NCBI GenBank assembly: GCA_006937955.1
Contig: SSNP01000050.1
Coordinates: 1,117,295-1,181,294 of the forward strand
Length of the DNA stretch: 64,000 bases
DNA from: Pachypanchax playfairii
Taxonomy: Eukaryota > Chordata > Actinopteri > Cyprinodontiformes > Aplocheilidae
Direction: 5' to 3'
Shown: piece after piece, positions 1 to 10,948 of the stretch
How positions within the stretch are numbered: the first letter of the stretch is position 1
Layout of the letters: each line of letters starts with the position of its first letter
The notes under the pieces: generated by a model
Database searches by the model: none
Told to the model about the DNA's origin: nothing
What the model saw: only the letters and a program-made list of their open reading frames with translations
Position numbers and translations under genes: made by a program

Positions 1-1713
1 ATGTTGTCAGTAAATACCTATTGATTGGTTTACTCCTGCACAGCAATCCCATTAACAGCTTTACCCAATCCTTTTCATATTTATCATGCAGATCACTCAG
101 CAGGCAACAAGCAACAGTACTGGCTCATAGTCTTTCACAATTATTCACAATAATTGAACATGTGAAAATATTTCCCAGCATCATCAATGCTCTGGATTGG
201 CTCTGAGCCTGGAAAGCATTGTAAGCATTTGAAGGAGACTCTAGGAAAATTCTTCGTGACTGTTGGCATCAATAAATCTCGTGTTTTCATAGCATTATAA
301 GTGTTAGGCTTCTGTGCCATGCAGAGTTTCAGCCCTGCCATTTATAGACCTATAAGTCAGAAATTCTGACAAAATGAACACGTTAATCAGAAGGTAAATT
401 CAATCCATGACTGTAGTTATCCACATTATTTGTGATCAACAATCACCCCATGATTCCTCTGATTTCAGCAGACTGTTAGTCTAAAAGCTTTGGCAGAAAT
501 TGCATTATGATTCAAAGACCGTGCCTGTGTGCTGGACACACATATCGACTAAGATACACACACAAAAAGCATGTTACACTCTGCAGAGCAACACTGATGG
601 AGAGTCTGCGTCCCATCTGTCTTTGCCTCTCAGTCCACTGAGCTGTTCTCTGTCCTCTCTGCTGGGAGATTTTCTCTCATTCTTAGTTGATTTGTAATTG
701 CCTTTGTCATTTAGATCACCCTGGTACAAAAAAAGCAAATATGTGTTGACGCAAAACAAATGTATTCTTGTAATTACTATTCAAGTCTCTATTAAAAGAG
801 CTTTCCACCAAAAACCAGAATTGTCCAAATCTTCCAAATTTGAATTGCTGCTTGTTTTTTTCATGTCAGCAGTGTCAACTTTAAAATTTTTTTCGAGGTG
901 AAAAGACTTGTTAAGGAATCCACCGACAGTGTCAGTTCAAATTGTATGTATGAATTTTCAAATTAGAATTTCTCCATGTGTTAAGGGTTACATCATTAGC
1001 ACTGAAAGTTGCTGTGGGAGTATCTGTACACCCACAGATGCATAATTTACATTTGATTTCTTGTGGCCTGCTGCATTTTCTCATGTTATTCCAGCGTTTT
1101 CTCATTTTGTATGTGCAGAGTATCTGTGTCCTGCTGTGCACACAACAGTATCTAACCATCATGTGGCGATAAAAACACTCTGAGCTGCACTGACGACTGT
1201 TGATGATAAAAAACAGACAGATGAGAAATTTAGACAGGATGTCTAAACTCCAACACATCGTCTTTTGTAGTAATTTGACTTATTTTGTTATTATTATCAT
1301 TAGTATCATTTTTATTATTATTATTAGTAGTAGTAGTAGTAGGAGTTACTACCAGTTACATGTCAGGATACATTAACAAAGCTGAAGCAAATGTTTTTTG
1401 TTTGTTTTTTATAAAGTTAAGATGTCTCCATATGAAAATAACATTTTAAATTTGAAATGTCAAGCTTTCCCTATTAAAGTTCCACTTCAGTTGCATGAAT
1501 TGATTGTTATTGATCATGACTGATGTGCCTTGTTCAAATCACAAATGTGATTTTCCATCTTCTGTTTAGCATTTGGAAGACAAACGTGACAATAATGTTT
1601 AACAGTGTTTTGGCCTTCTTTATTACTTTGTATTCATTTGTTTACTGTCAGAGATTCACAAAGTTTTTCTATGTAAATATTTTGTTGTTGTTGTTTGTAA
1701 ATACTTCTGCTGA
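1..1713. other. Intergenic, nothing recognised
   Basis: AT-rich sequence with stop codons in all frames. The longest open stretches (about 60-110 codons) lack splice signals, domains or coding-like codon use. A short imperfect ATT/AGT trinucleotide run lies near 1285-1343. I recognise no gene, RNA or repeat family here. Confidence 0.6.
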
Positions 1714-1714
1714 G

Positions 1715-1827
1715 GTCATTTCAACCTGATCCACCTGGACGTTCTCCACAAGCAGAGATCCGTGATTCCGACAGCTCCAGTTAGAGGGACAGGATGCAGA
1801 GATTTATGTGCAACAGCCCATGAAAAG
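1715..1827 (+). CDS. Weak candidate internal exon
   Basis: This is a locally GC-richer segment of 113 nt in AT-rich surroundings. A TG/T-rich tract ending in CTGAG precedes it, and the donor AAAAG|GTCAGT follows it. Read with two leading bases, it stays open for 37 codons and ends in phase 0. The translation contains HLDVLHKQRSV and GTGCRDLCATAHEK. I do not recognise the peptide and see no domain. No linked exon was found nearby on the plus strand. It could equally be an untranslated or non-coding RNA exon, or chance. The splice consensus and composition are seen in the sequence; coding status is inference. Confidence 0.2.
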
Positions 1828-3097
1828 GTCAGTATACACCTAATTTACTAGTGTGTTATTAATTTACAATACTCATTTTTACTCTCATCAAATGTTTATT
1901 GATTGTTGATAGATAAAATATGCAGTCTAATGTTACCAATAGGTTTATAACAGCTTGCTCAGTAAATCAAAAGGTTTCCAGAGAAGGACTATTAAAGACA
2001 TAATTCAGACGTTCCTCCCTCAGTGCACATTCAATGAATATGAGTAAGAGAATCATCAATGTGTGTGTAGTAGTCTATATAAATGTTCCAGTCTATGTGT
2101 GTCTCTATAAAACAAGACAGACAGAAAGAGAGATCACGACACACCCATAACCGTATTGACTGAGGCTAATAAAAGAGGAAATGGACGCAATGATGTAAAC
2201 AGAATAGTTTTTTTTATATAAATAAAAAGACTTTAATCCTCTGACCAACAGGAAATCCTAATATAATATGTCTCCAAGAACTAGGATATTTTTGAAGACT
2301 AAGTATAACAAAAGTAGACGCTCTAAAAAAACACTGTTGCATCTTCTAAAAATATTTAAACAGTCACATTTGGAATAAAATTATATTTTATCTTACTTTT
2401 TAATGGTTTGTTTTCACCACATTTCTGATTCATGCATGCAGCGTGTAATGAGTAATAGCATTTCCATAAGGTTAAAAAATATAGATGTTTTTGTTATTAG
2501 GTTTTGTTTCCAGCTGCTCTGCAAGTTCACTGAGGACTAAGTTACAGTCATGATATTTTTGCAGGTCCAATAACACCTGAGCTAAAAGCTGCTTTACTGA
2601 TGTTGAGCACCTGGACTTTTCTGTTTGAACAACAATATAAATAATAATACATATATTTATTAAACCATTACTGGGTGCAACATGTTTGCCCGTTTGGTTC
2701 TGAGGTCCATAGATTTTTTTGTTTTATGTAGAGATTTTTGAAACAGCAGCCTCATTTTAGATTGCCTTCCAAAAGTGATGGTGTGAACTGAATAAAATGT
2801 ATTTTGGGGTAAAACTTCCTCTCAGCACTTTTCACCACCCCTCTCAGTCACACAGTGAATTTTGGGTGCTTTCCATATTTACTGTTTGATCTTTTTATTG
2901 TGATGGATAATCATTAAGCTTTTTTTGCTGATCCACAGTTTTCCTCCACATTGCATAGATAGTATATATCATGTGATAAGATGGGATATTTTGTGAAACA
3001 CTGAGGATAACATGCATGGATGCATTTTAGGTGTGTTGCTTTTTTTAAGGTTACTTGAATTACCTTCCATTATCTGGCTTGTTTGCATACAAACTTA
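1828..3097. other. Intergenic, nothing recognised
   Basis: AT-rich sequence without usable open frames, tandem repeats or recognised repeat families. Confidence 0.55.
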
Positions 3098-3290
3098 CAT
3101 CCAGGGCAAATTTAGAGCCAGCAGGAATCTTGACATTGTGTATTCTTTTTAGGGAAGCACCTGCTGAAAACCACACGTGCATGCAGGGTACATGCAAACT
3201 TCCCATGAAAAGGTCCCAGCTGTGCTAAATCTGTGACCTTCTTCCTGCAAGGCGACAGTCCCAACCAACTGTACCACTGTGCAGTAATGT
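3098..3290 (-). repeat. Decayed SINE/L2-tail repeat copy
   Basis: This is a degenerate relative of the repeat at 3496-3775, in the same orientation. It retains the order of recognisable blocks: a 'gcaaatttagagcc' block, a 'catgcaaact' block, then 'aaggtcccagc' and a tRNA-like head ending 'ctgtaccactgtgc'. Divergence is high, so this is an old insertion. Family assignment rests on remembered teleost V-SINE/L2 tail sequence, not on a search. Confidence 0.5.
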
Positions 3291-3413
3291 ATCAAACTGA
3301 AAACAAATGCGTGGTTTTAATCAGATCTAATGCATCACCTTTTTAGTTAACTTTGAAAGAGTTTTTTTAAATGTCTTTATAAAAGAGCAGATATTTTTGA
3401 AAAAATGCAAAAG

Positions 3414-3495
3414 CATCCATCCATCCATCCATCCATCCATCCATCCATCCATCCATCCATCCATCCATCCATCCATCCATCCATCCATCCATCCA
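3414..3495 (+). repeat. (ATCC)n microsatellite
   Basis: About 20 near-perfect ATCC units span 82 bp. They abut the 3' end of the minus-strand SINE that follows, the usual place for such a tail. One frame reads through as Ser-Ile-His-Pro repeats, which is an artefact and not a protein. Confidence 0.95.
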
Positions 3496-3775
3496 CGGAT
3501 AGTCATGCGGTCACGGGGTGAGAGGCAGGGGACAGCCTGGACAGGTCACCAGTCCATCGCAGGGCCACAGACAGACAAACAACAACTCACACCTAGAGAC
3601 AATTTAGAGTCACCAGTTAACCTCTTGCATGCTTTTGGACTATGGGAGGAAACCAGAGAGCCCGGAGAAACTCTACACATGCACAGTGGGAACATGCAAA
3701 CTCCGTGTAGAAAGGCCCCAGCCCGGATTCAAACCCCGGATCTAAACTGGAAGGCAACAGCTCTAAATGCATTGT
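3496..3775 (-). mobile_element. tRNA-derived SINE with L2/V-SINE-like tail
   Basis: Read on the minus strand, the tRNA-like head is on the right (3720-3775) with a degenerate B box (complement of 'attcaaaccccgga'). The conserved body follows: 'gagtttgcatgttcccac', 'tttcctcccatagtcc' and 'tctaaattgtctctagg'. It ends at the (ATCC)n tract. These blocks are the hallmark of the abundant teleost Mermaid/DANA-like V-SINE and L2-tail repeats. It has no coding capacity and moves with the enzymes of a LINE. The exact subfamily cannot be named without a library search. Confidence 0.8.
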
Positions 3776-4619
3776 CATTTTTATTAATGAAAGTAAATCA
3801 GATTATAAGATTAAATCAATCACTGGACCAGAGAAGTCTCTACCCCCCCCCCTTGTCATTAGGGCAAGAAGTGGTCCAAACTTAAATGCTTTGGTTTGAG
3901 AGGAGTAAGCTGTTTTTGCTAAATATTTCACATACTTTACAAAAATATAAACATTAAATTTTTTTGTATTCTTTTTAATCAGATCGGTGGTTTGAATTAC
4001 TTTAAAGCAGATATACATAACATGCCAATTTTTGTGGAAGGACTGAGTTGAAAACTGCATTTTAGTACTGCAGGTTTGATCTCTCCGATCATGAGAAAAT
4101 GTTTTCCAGTTTTTTTCCCACAAACTTTGTAGTTAAAGTCACAGCTGATTCTAACACTGATCTGACATTTTGTTAAAAGTGGTTTGAGTTTTGGTTCTGA
4201 AAGGCTTGTAAATCCCAAGACATTCATGAATGTTAATAAAACCGATTTACTGTTCCACTTTTAACGTTCATCTAGAGGATTAACCTATTTATTTATCCAC
4301 ACTGGGATACATATTTACTGTGGGTTAAAAAGTAAAGTTTGTGTGAGGGGAAAAGTTATAATCAAACAAAGATTAGTTTTCTTACAACCAAAAAATGTGC
4401 TCTTCTATTTACTCCATACTGAGATGCCTCAAAGCCACAAAGATGAATTTTACTTGTACCTGTAATTTTTATTTTTATCATTTAACTTGCAGGTTAAGGG
4501 AGAACATATCATTTGAGGGCAGGTAACTTGAAATGTATGCGCTATATTCTTCAGTTTGTTAATGAATACATATGACTTACATTGAAGGTCATTAGACTTA
4601 ATCAGGTGTCCATATTTTA
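3776..4619. other. Intergenic, nothing recognised
   Basis: AT-rich. An 8-base C run lies at 3843-3850. I recognise no gene or repeat. Confidence 0.5.
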
Positions 4620-4640
4620 AACTCTGTCAGTGGTGTTTCA

Positions 4641-4646
4641 TTTATT
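4641..4646 (-). terminator. Polyadenylation signal AATAAA (minus strand)
   Basis: TTTATT on the plus strand reads AATAAA on the minus strand. It lies about 215 bases downstream of the stop codon of the candidate terminal exon at 4859-4984. The distance suits a short 3' UTR. A single hexamer in AT-rich DNA is weak evidence alone. Confidence 0.3.
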
Positions 4647-4858
4647 CGTGTATGACGAGATCCTAGAGATCGAGGTCATGTCAATACAGTCTGAGAGGGG
4701 ACACCTGTCCTTCCTCTGAATGTCTTCAGCATGTCTGCGAGACTAAATCATTGCACTGTAGAATGAAAAAAGAGCAGCTTCACAGATCTTGTTGAGGGCC
4801 TGTACAGACGACAAGTACATTTAGCGTGATTTAGTTCCAGCAAAGTGCACAGCAATCT

Positions 4859-4984
4859 TCAGGGCGAATATGTCTGTGCATGTGTGCGTGTGTGCACAAA
4901 AGTCTGGATATCAGTGTGTGCATAAGCTTCCTCGCCTTTGTATAGAAGCAAAGGGTCAGGGTCGCACTCCAAATCATCGAGAGC
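4859..4984 (-). CDS. Candidate terminal coding exon, unknown gene
   Basis: On the minus strand a strong acceptor, with the pyrimidine-rich tract 'gtttgttccctgcag', is followed at 4984 by 41 codons and a TGA stop. Codon choice looks protein-coding: GAG, GAC and GGC are frequent, unlike the AT-rich surroundings. The peptide starts ALDDLECDPDPLLLYKGEEA and turns basic and His/Thr-rich, ending HAQTYSP. An acidic cytoplasmic-like tail is possible, but I do not recognise the protein. A minus-strand AATAAA at 4641-4646 would close a 3' UTR of about 215 bases. Upstream exons would lie at higher coordinates; the only phase-compatible candidate seen is the doubtful 33354-33531. The acceptor, frame, stop and polyA hexamer are seen. 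That this is a real exon is inference. Confidence 0.4.
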   Translation of the reverse strand, partial: ALDDLECDPDPLLLYKGEEAYAHTDIQTFVHTRTHAQTYSP

Positions 4985-6184
4985 CTGCAGGGAACAAACT
5001 GAGCCTGTTAGAAATACTGCAGAGACAAGCTTAACCTATTTTTAATAGTCCAGTCCTCTCTATCATCGCCTTCCTACACCTGTCCTCTCTGGCAAAAGGT
5101 TACTGTTTTGAAGGTTAAAATACTATCAATAAACTGACATTGAAAAGTTTGTGTAGTATTTTAAGACATGAAACTACACTTGAAATGAAACTGTGTTGAA
5201 TAGCATTTAAGATTTCAAAGAAATTCCTTCTGAAAAGATTTTAGCAGGTCAAAGACAACATTCACGCTAAACATTACTGAAGGGCAATGCCAAAAGAAAA
5301 AAAAAAGACTGCTTCAGGAGTCAAACAACTTACAGGTGAGGTATTAAATGTTTTCTGAAGGCAAAACAGAGAAATACTTTCCACTTAAGAGCTTCTAACC
5401 AACAGTTCATTTGCTAAATTAATATGCAGCAGAACTGACAGCTGCAAATTACGGCTGTTTCTTGATGCTGGAACAATAATTTTACACAACATTACTGCAG
5501 GTATTTACAACTCAGAGATTGCGGATGCATACGTAACTACATCAATTAAGCTAGTAGTTGTGGAGATGTCTGATACTTCACTGAAGCAAATCTTCAGGAG
5601 GCAGGGATGTGCCATGTGTCGTATTATGAAACCAGCTGCAGCAGCTTCCCAATGGGAAATAGTTTTGATGTTTTCCAAACTGCCACTCTTCCGCTTCATC
5701 AGGGTTCCTCAAAAATGTTTTGACAGCTTAACATGTGGTGGTCCACACCTCAAGTAAGGGACACTTATACAGCTTAAGAAAAAGAGCTGTCAGAGTTGCC
5801 TGTATTGTTAACAGCAATACATAAAAAAAGGAGAAATGTTTTGTTTGTTTTTTGATTTGTGGCTCAGCAAATCTGGACTGACACTTTTTTCGGCACATGA
5901 TTTAGTTTAATTTTAGTTTTTGTTTGTTTTGCAAGATACAGAGATCTTACAGAAGTGAAGAAGATGCAACAACAAAGATGAAGATATTTTTTTTTCTAAA
6001 CACTAAACAGCTACAGGCTCATTTCTTTATTTAAATAGATGTTTATTTTCAATCTCGTGGAAATCTTCCTTTTTTAAAAAAAAATAATTAAATCATCATT
6101 GTGTTACTCCAACAACCAAGTTCAAAATTATTTACCATAAATTTCATCTGCACATATTTTTTTTTTATTTGTCTCAAAATTGCT
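4985..6184. other. Intergenic/intronic, nothing recognised
   Basis: AT-rich with short A or T runs and no repeat family or convincing exon. If the exon at 4859-4984 is real, this is intron of that gene. Confidence 0.5.
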
Positions 6185-6450
6185 TCATGGAGGCTGCACG
6201 GTGGAGCAGTGGGTAGAGCTGTTGCCCTGCAGTGAGAAGGTCCTGGGTTGGAATCTGGGCTGAGACCTTTTTGCATGGAGTTTGCATGTTCTCCTTGTGC
6301 ATGCGTGGGTTTTCTCCGAGGACTCCGGTTTCCTCCCACAGTCCAAAAACATGCATGTTAGGTGTGTGTGGATGTTTGTCTCTTTGTGACCCTGTGATGT
6401 AACATCACCTCTCACCCAATGACTGCTGGGAAATACAACTTGCACAGGAA
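6185..6450 (+). mobile_element. tRNA-derived SINE with L2/V-SINE-like tail
   Basis: This is the best-preserved copy of the family in the window, on the plus strand. The head 'cacggtggagcagtgggtag' resembles a tRNA A-box region, and 'ggttggaatct' is a degenerate B box. The body blocks 'gagtttgcatgttctcc', 'cgtgggttttctccgagg' and 'tttcctcccacagtcc' follow. The tail runs through 'tgtttgtctctttgtgaccc' to 'tgactgctggga'. It is opposite in orientation to 3496-3775. It is non-coding and dependent on a LINE. It is not a functional tRNA gene, because the anticodon arm and acceptor pairing are absent. Confidence 0.85.
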
Positions 6451-6597
6451 CACACTGGTATAGAAAAAAGATGGAAATCATTATGGTCTGCAAGTGTAAT
6501 ATTATGGTCATTTGAACATGTCAGGGGATATTTTACAAATTGTTTTTACTTAAAGGTCAGTTACAGCTGAAAACCATACAGCCTCTTCATAGAGAAG

Positions 6598-6617
6598 CCT
6601 TACCTTACCTTACCTTA
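6598..6617 (+). repeat. Short (CCTTA)n repeat
   Basis: Four CCTTA units in tandem make a minor simple repeat. Confidence 0.8.
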
Positions 6618-6654
6618 AAGGTCTTCGAGGACAGTCATGTGTTTGTTGGAGAAG

Positions 6655-7015
6655 CAGCATGTTAAGCAGGTGATAGACGAAGGCCGACATGGAATGCACA
6701 AGTGTTAAGGGGCGTCATAATAAGTGAGAGGTAGAAGCGAGAAGAGTGTCGGAGGTCTGAGAGGACTGTGAATGGAAACACTGGCCCTGCTTGTCCTGTC
6801 ATTTCTGCAGAGTCTGTCTGAGCACAGCGCTGCTCCGGAAGCCTCGGCTTCCTCCTGCCGCCAGTACAAGACGTCCTCTCTGTGGCCGTCACTGCTAACA
6901 GACGCCATCAGTCACACTGGCTCAAAAATCACTCGCTTCCAATCTCACCACCGCTGTGAAGGCAACTGCTCGAGCTTGTCTCGCAAATCTGCTCCTCCGT
7001 GTGCTCTGCAAGTGA
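6655..7015. other. GC-richer unique block, possible regulatory element or exon
   Basis: The block stands out from its AT-rich surroundings and is not a recognised repeat. On the plus strand an ATG at 6772 opens a frame of 113 codons. It begins METLALLVLSFLQSL, a hydrophobic signal-peptide-like start, followed by a Ser/Cys-rich stretch. A minus-strand frame is open over the same bases, so openness alone proves little. At 6705-6735 the sequence contains homeodomain-like 'tcataataag'. A conserved non-coding element and a coding exon are both possible. Confidence 0.25.
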
Positions 7016-8148
7016 AGACATATATTTACACATTCTACAACAACACACACCCACAGTTGCACAGACACAAAATTCTTTTATCACGTTGCCAAAACCAAAA
7101 AAATCACCAGTGAATTTGTCACTGTCCTGCTTTTTATATCCTTGTCTCTGTGTAGCTGGATGCTGGATTTACAGTGACAGAATCCACCTCATGTCATTCA
7201 TGTTTGCTGGGCTTATTGTCCTTATGTGAGCATTAAAGGCTCACCATGCTACATATCCTCCTGGATGGAAACTTGTCCATGATATTTTTGGAATACATAG
7301 GAATATATTCTGCTTCTTTGCCCACAGTAAGAAAGCCAAGCATTGCAGACTGAGTTGTCTGGTAATTACTGGCTGCAATCCAGGGTTTTATGCTAATGGT
7401 GTAAAAAAAAATCTACAATTTAATTAATGCAAACTTACGTAGTCATTTTTGCATAAATCTATTTCATGATACAGTTGTTTCTCACAGATCTGTATTCTTT
7501 CCTTGAATGAGGCACCAGAACAATATTATAATCCTATAAATCCTGTCTGTCTTTCCTGCTACCTTCTCAGAATAATCCCCACTGGCAAATGTTACACTCT
7601 TGACAGCTACCTCCTTAAAAGTAAAACTTGTAGTGGTTGCTGGATAATATTTTAGGAGGTATACCTTTACTGCCATGAAATGTTTATTTTAGAGTCTAGA
7701 CCCTGGCCAAAGGTCATTGTCTGCAGGCTTATGACAGACACGGGCTATAGTTTACATCACAGAGGAGAGGCTGACACGTTTATAGAAGGTTGCAGTAATC
7801 TGAGATTTTTATACATAAATATCAACAGCATTTGAATGTGTTAAATGTTAATAAAACAATCAATAAAGTTTCATTAGCACATTAAAAACAGAGAAGAACA
7901 TAACAACAGTTAAGTTTGTTCGTTTGTATCTATAATATATTCATATGTTATAGACAGGTCACTGCATGAGTTTGTTGTCAGTTTGTTTAAAACAAGGCTT
8001 AAATCTTCTTGATCTGTCTTCTCCCTATAAATAATGTAAATTATGATATTTTAGATGGAAGAATTTGCATTTAAATATTCAACTTTGATGAACATAAAAT
8101 TTGGCTGAGGAAAAAAAGATAACTAACAAGTCTATGGTAATAGAGCTA
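7016..8148. other. Intergenic, nothing recognised
   Basis: AT-rich sequence with a perfect POU-octamer ATTTGCAT near 8064, which is common by chance. No gene or repeat recognised. Confidence 0.5.
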
Positions 8149-8265
8149 GTGCAGAGGTGGTGCAGTTGGTTAGCACAGTTGTCTAATAGGAAGAAAGTAG
8201 GAGTTTGTATCTTCTGCTAGTGTGTGCATGTCTGGTGAGTGAATGGTTGTCCATCTCTTTGTTTG
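8149..8265 (+). repeat. Decayed SINE head fragment
   Basis: The sequence 'ggtggtgcagttggttagca' matches the tRNA-like head of the family at 6185, followed by degenerate middle blocks and 'tgaatggttgtcc'. It is plus oriented, about 115 bp and much diverged. Confidence 0.55.
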
Positions 8266-9734
8266 CCTTCCTCTCGGGTTCTGTTTTATCTCAACTTCAT
8301 TAGTTTGTGTCAAACTGATCTAAATGAGACACTGAAATAAAAACACAGACTAAAAAAACTCTTTACAGTGTGGTCTTTTAAAACCCATCAAACCAGGCGA
8401 CACAATTATAATTGGCATTATTGAAATAAAAAATCTGAAAAATACAAAGTACCACCAAATACCAAAAAAAAAAATTAAACCTAAAAGAAACAAAACTGAT
8501 TAATATGCTTTCTGAGACCAGTCATTTATTTGTTTCACTAGAACTAAAATCTTCCTTCTGGCCTTGATCCAAAGAGGAGTTTGATGTTCTGGTTTTGATG
8601 ACCCTGGCTAGCTGTACAGAAAGTTGGCTCCAATCAGGAAACAAAGGTCACACTTTTAAGCGATTCCCATGCACTCGCTGGGGTTGATTTTTTTTTCTTT
8701 AATCCTTACACTAAATTAAAATGGAGACAGTAATGTCACCAAAAAATATGCTCACCAACCAAACTAGGAACCATTTCAGCTTCAAACAGAAATGTACAAT
8801 TCCATGGTTATATAGCATAAAATGAACTATTTATTCAAGAGTGTATGAAGGTGACATGATATAAGTTCAAACAACACGTTTTGAACAGCTTCCTCTCTCT
8901 TTTCTCTTTACAGGAATGAGCAGGAGTTTACCAGATCAGGCATCCCTAATAAACACAAAAGCTTAATTCAACCCTCCCACTCTCCTCCCATGTCTGCTAA
9001 TAATTTTAAGGAGCTGAGCTGATGGCTTTAACCTCTGATCTTGGAGCCCAGCATGTGCTTGAGAATTAGTCTGAGTGCACTAACCAGACAAGGTTACACA
9101 TTAGTCAACAAAGTGTTGAATGAACTGACCTTAGTCTGAAGCTGGGGTTGTTGTAATTTGTCTTAATTTGTATGAATAGCTTTTTTAATGTAGATTTATT
9201 TTATGAATAATTATTCATTAGAAACAACTGAAAATTTAACTGAAAACCTAAATCTTCCACAAACACGCAGAGCGCTAGAAACGTTTTCATGGCTTTTGTT
9301 CTTTTGTGGAACATTTTTCTTTAGATATAGTTGAATTCTTATAAAATATCATGAGTGATAATAAGACTGTTTTATGAGCATTGTAATGTCAGGAGATGTG
9401 CGAATGTCTTTTAAATAAAACACTCACTATTGAGAGTCTTGGTTAACTGATGCAGGGGTCGAATGAAGCTCCTGAGAAAGTTACCCAAAAATGTATTCAT
9501 TCATTGATCTCTATTTATTATTCTTCATGTTTTTAGAAAAATTACGTCTTTCTTTAATCAATAATTATTGTTAATAAATTGAATATTTGGAAGGTATTAT
9601 GAAAGGTGTTCTCTAAATTACTGGCTTTTTAGCTCCAAATCCTTTTTTATTCCTTTGATTTTACATTTGCTGCCTTTGCTGTCTGGCCTACAAATGATCC
9701 TTTTCAAACATATTATTAATCTTAGAGCCTGCAG
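8266..9734. other. Intergenic, nothing recognised
   Basis: AT-rich sequence with no open frame of note and no recognised repeat. Confidence 0.5.
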
Positions 9735-9990
9735 GACATGAATATGACTACACAAGGCTTTATCGCAACTTTGCCTGTTGAACTTATCTCCCCTTCTCTC
9801 CCTCTCAGCTGCTATTATTTATTCAGTTTGTTTGGCGGGACTCAGTAGCCGCAGCAGCCCCGGCCTGGCAGACCTATCGAACTGTGGCATAATAGATGTA
9901 ATACATCAATGCGTTTGAGCTGAGAGCCTTTAATTAGGCCTTCCTGCTCGTTTCATCAATTCCCCCTGCCCTCCTGGGATTTAGGGGAGG
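9735..9990. promoter_or_regulatory. Candidate conserved non-coding element
   Basis: This unique block of balanced composition in AT-rich DNA has stops in all frames. It carries a TTTAATTAGG homeodomain core near 9930, 'cataatagatgtaatac' near 9888 and 'catcaattcccc' near 9955. Composition contrast and clustering of TAAT cores are what I see. Enhancer function is inference and would need cross-species conservation. Confidence 0.3.
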
Positions 9991-10948
9991 GGTGGGGGTA
10001 ATACAGAGAGGCCTCCTGAGCTGCATGTGAATCACTGAACCTCCACCTCCCCAGCTCATTCCTCTACCCCCTCAGTGGGCTCTTTGTCCCTGAAAACCAC
10101 CCCCACCCCCTCAGCCAACGGCCTGCTGCCACTCATGTCTGCAGGGTCATACAGCATAAAATGGTAATCTTCCCCTGAATGTCAATAATTAAGAACCTGT
10201 TGCCCTTCAGGGTTTAAAAAATAAGTTCGTTTCTTGCAAAAACTGGCAGGGATGTCCAATTTGCAATGAATGATTCCATGGATGTAGTTTTCCTTCACTC
10301 CATCCCTGCATACTTGCATGTTAGCGCTAGTTTGCAGCCATGACCTTGCTCCCCAGGTACTGTTAAAATGTGTCGTATTAAATAAATGGCAAGCAGGACC
10401 CAGTGCTGACCAGCGGCACAACTCCTAACACAGACCAATCTCCTGCTGATTCTGCTTTTTTTTTTGTACCATTTTTACTTTTCACTTTTCACATAAATCA
10501 TATCAACAGCATCTGACATTTACCACAAGTTAAAATTCAGCCAGACCGTAGCACGTAACTGAGGAGCATAAGCGCCGGGGCCAGTTGCTGATCCAAGTAA
10601 GCATAAAGTGAGAATGACAGCTATTCAGCTTTCATTGTTGTAAGCTAAAAGATTTATTGAACACAGTGCAGATGGTATTGATTGTTTTTGTTTCTAGTGA
10701 ACATATAGAGAAATGGAATAGAAATCCATTTTCTAGCAAAGTTTTATATGGGATGTGGCTTTGAAGAATTTTTTATTCAGCAAAGTATTACTTTATAACT
10801 TCTGCTTACTTAAGAAGCTTTTGCTTCAAGTTATTCTCTTTATGTGACTTTAAGAGTATTTGGAGAGAGTCTGACTGTTTCAGTCAAACATAACCTAAAG
10901 AAAATGTCTTTTCTATGCAATACAGTTCAGAATACCCACATTGTAAAG
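9991..10948. other. Intergenic, C-rich then AT-rich
   Basis: The first 150 bases are C-rich ('ccaccccc' runs). The rest is AT-rich with no gene or repeat recognised. Confidence 0.5.

Noticed and set aside
3414..3495. Regularly spaced repeat resembling an array
   Set aside because: A four-base tandem repeat without spacers; not a CRISPR array, and the sequence is vertebrate.
3397..3885. 162-codon frame starting with Ser-Ile-His-Pro repeats
   Set aside because: It runs through the ATCC microsatellite and the antisense strand of a SINE.
6187..6255. Possible tRNA gene
   Set aside because: Only degenerate A- and B-box regions are present, joined to a SINE body; no acceptor stem or anticodon arm.
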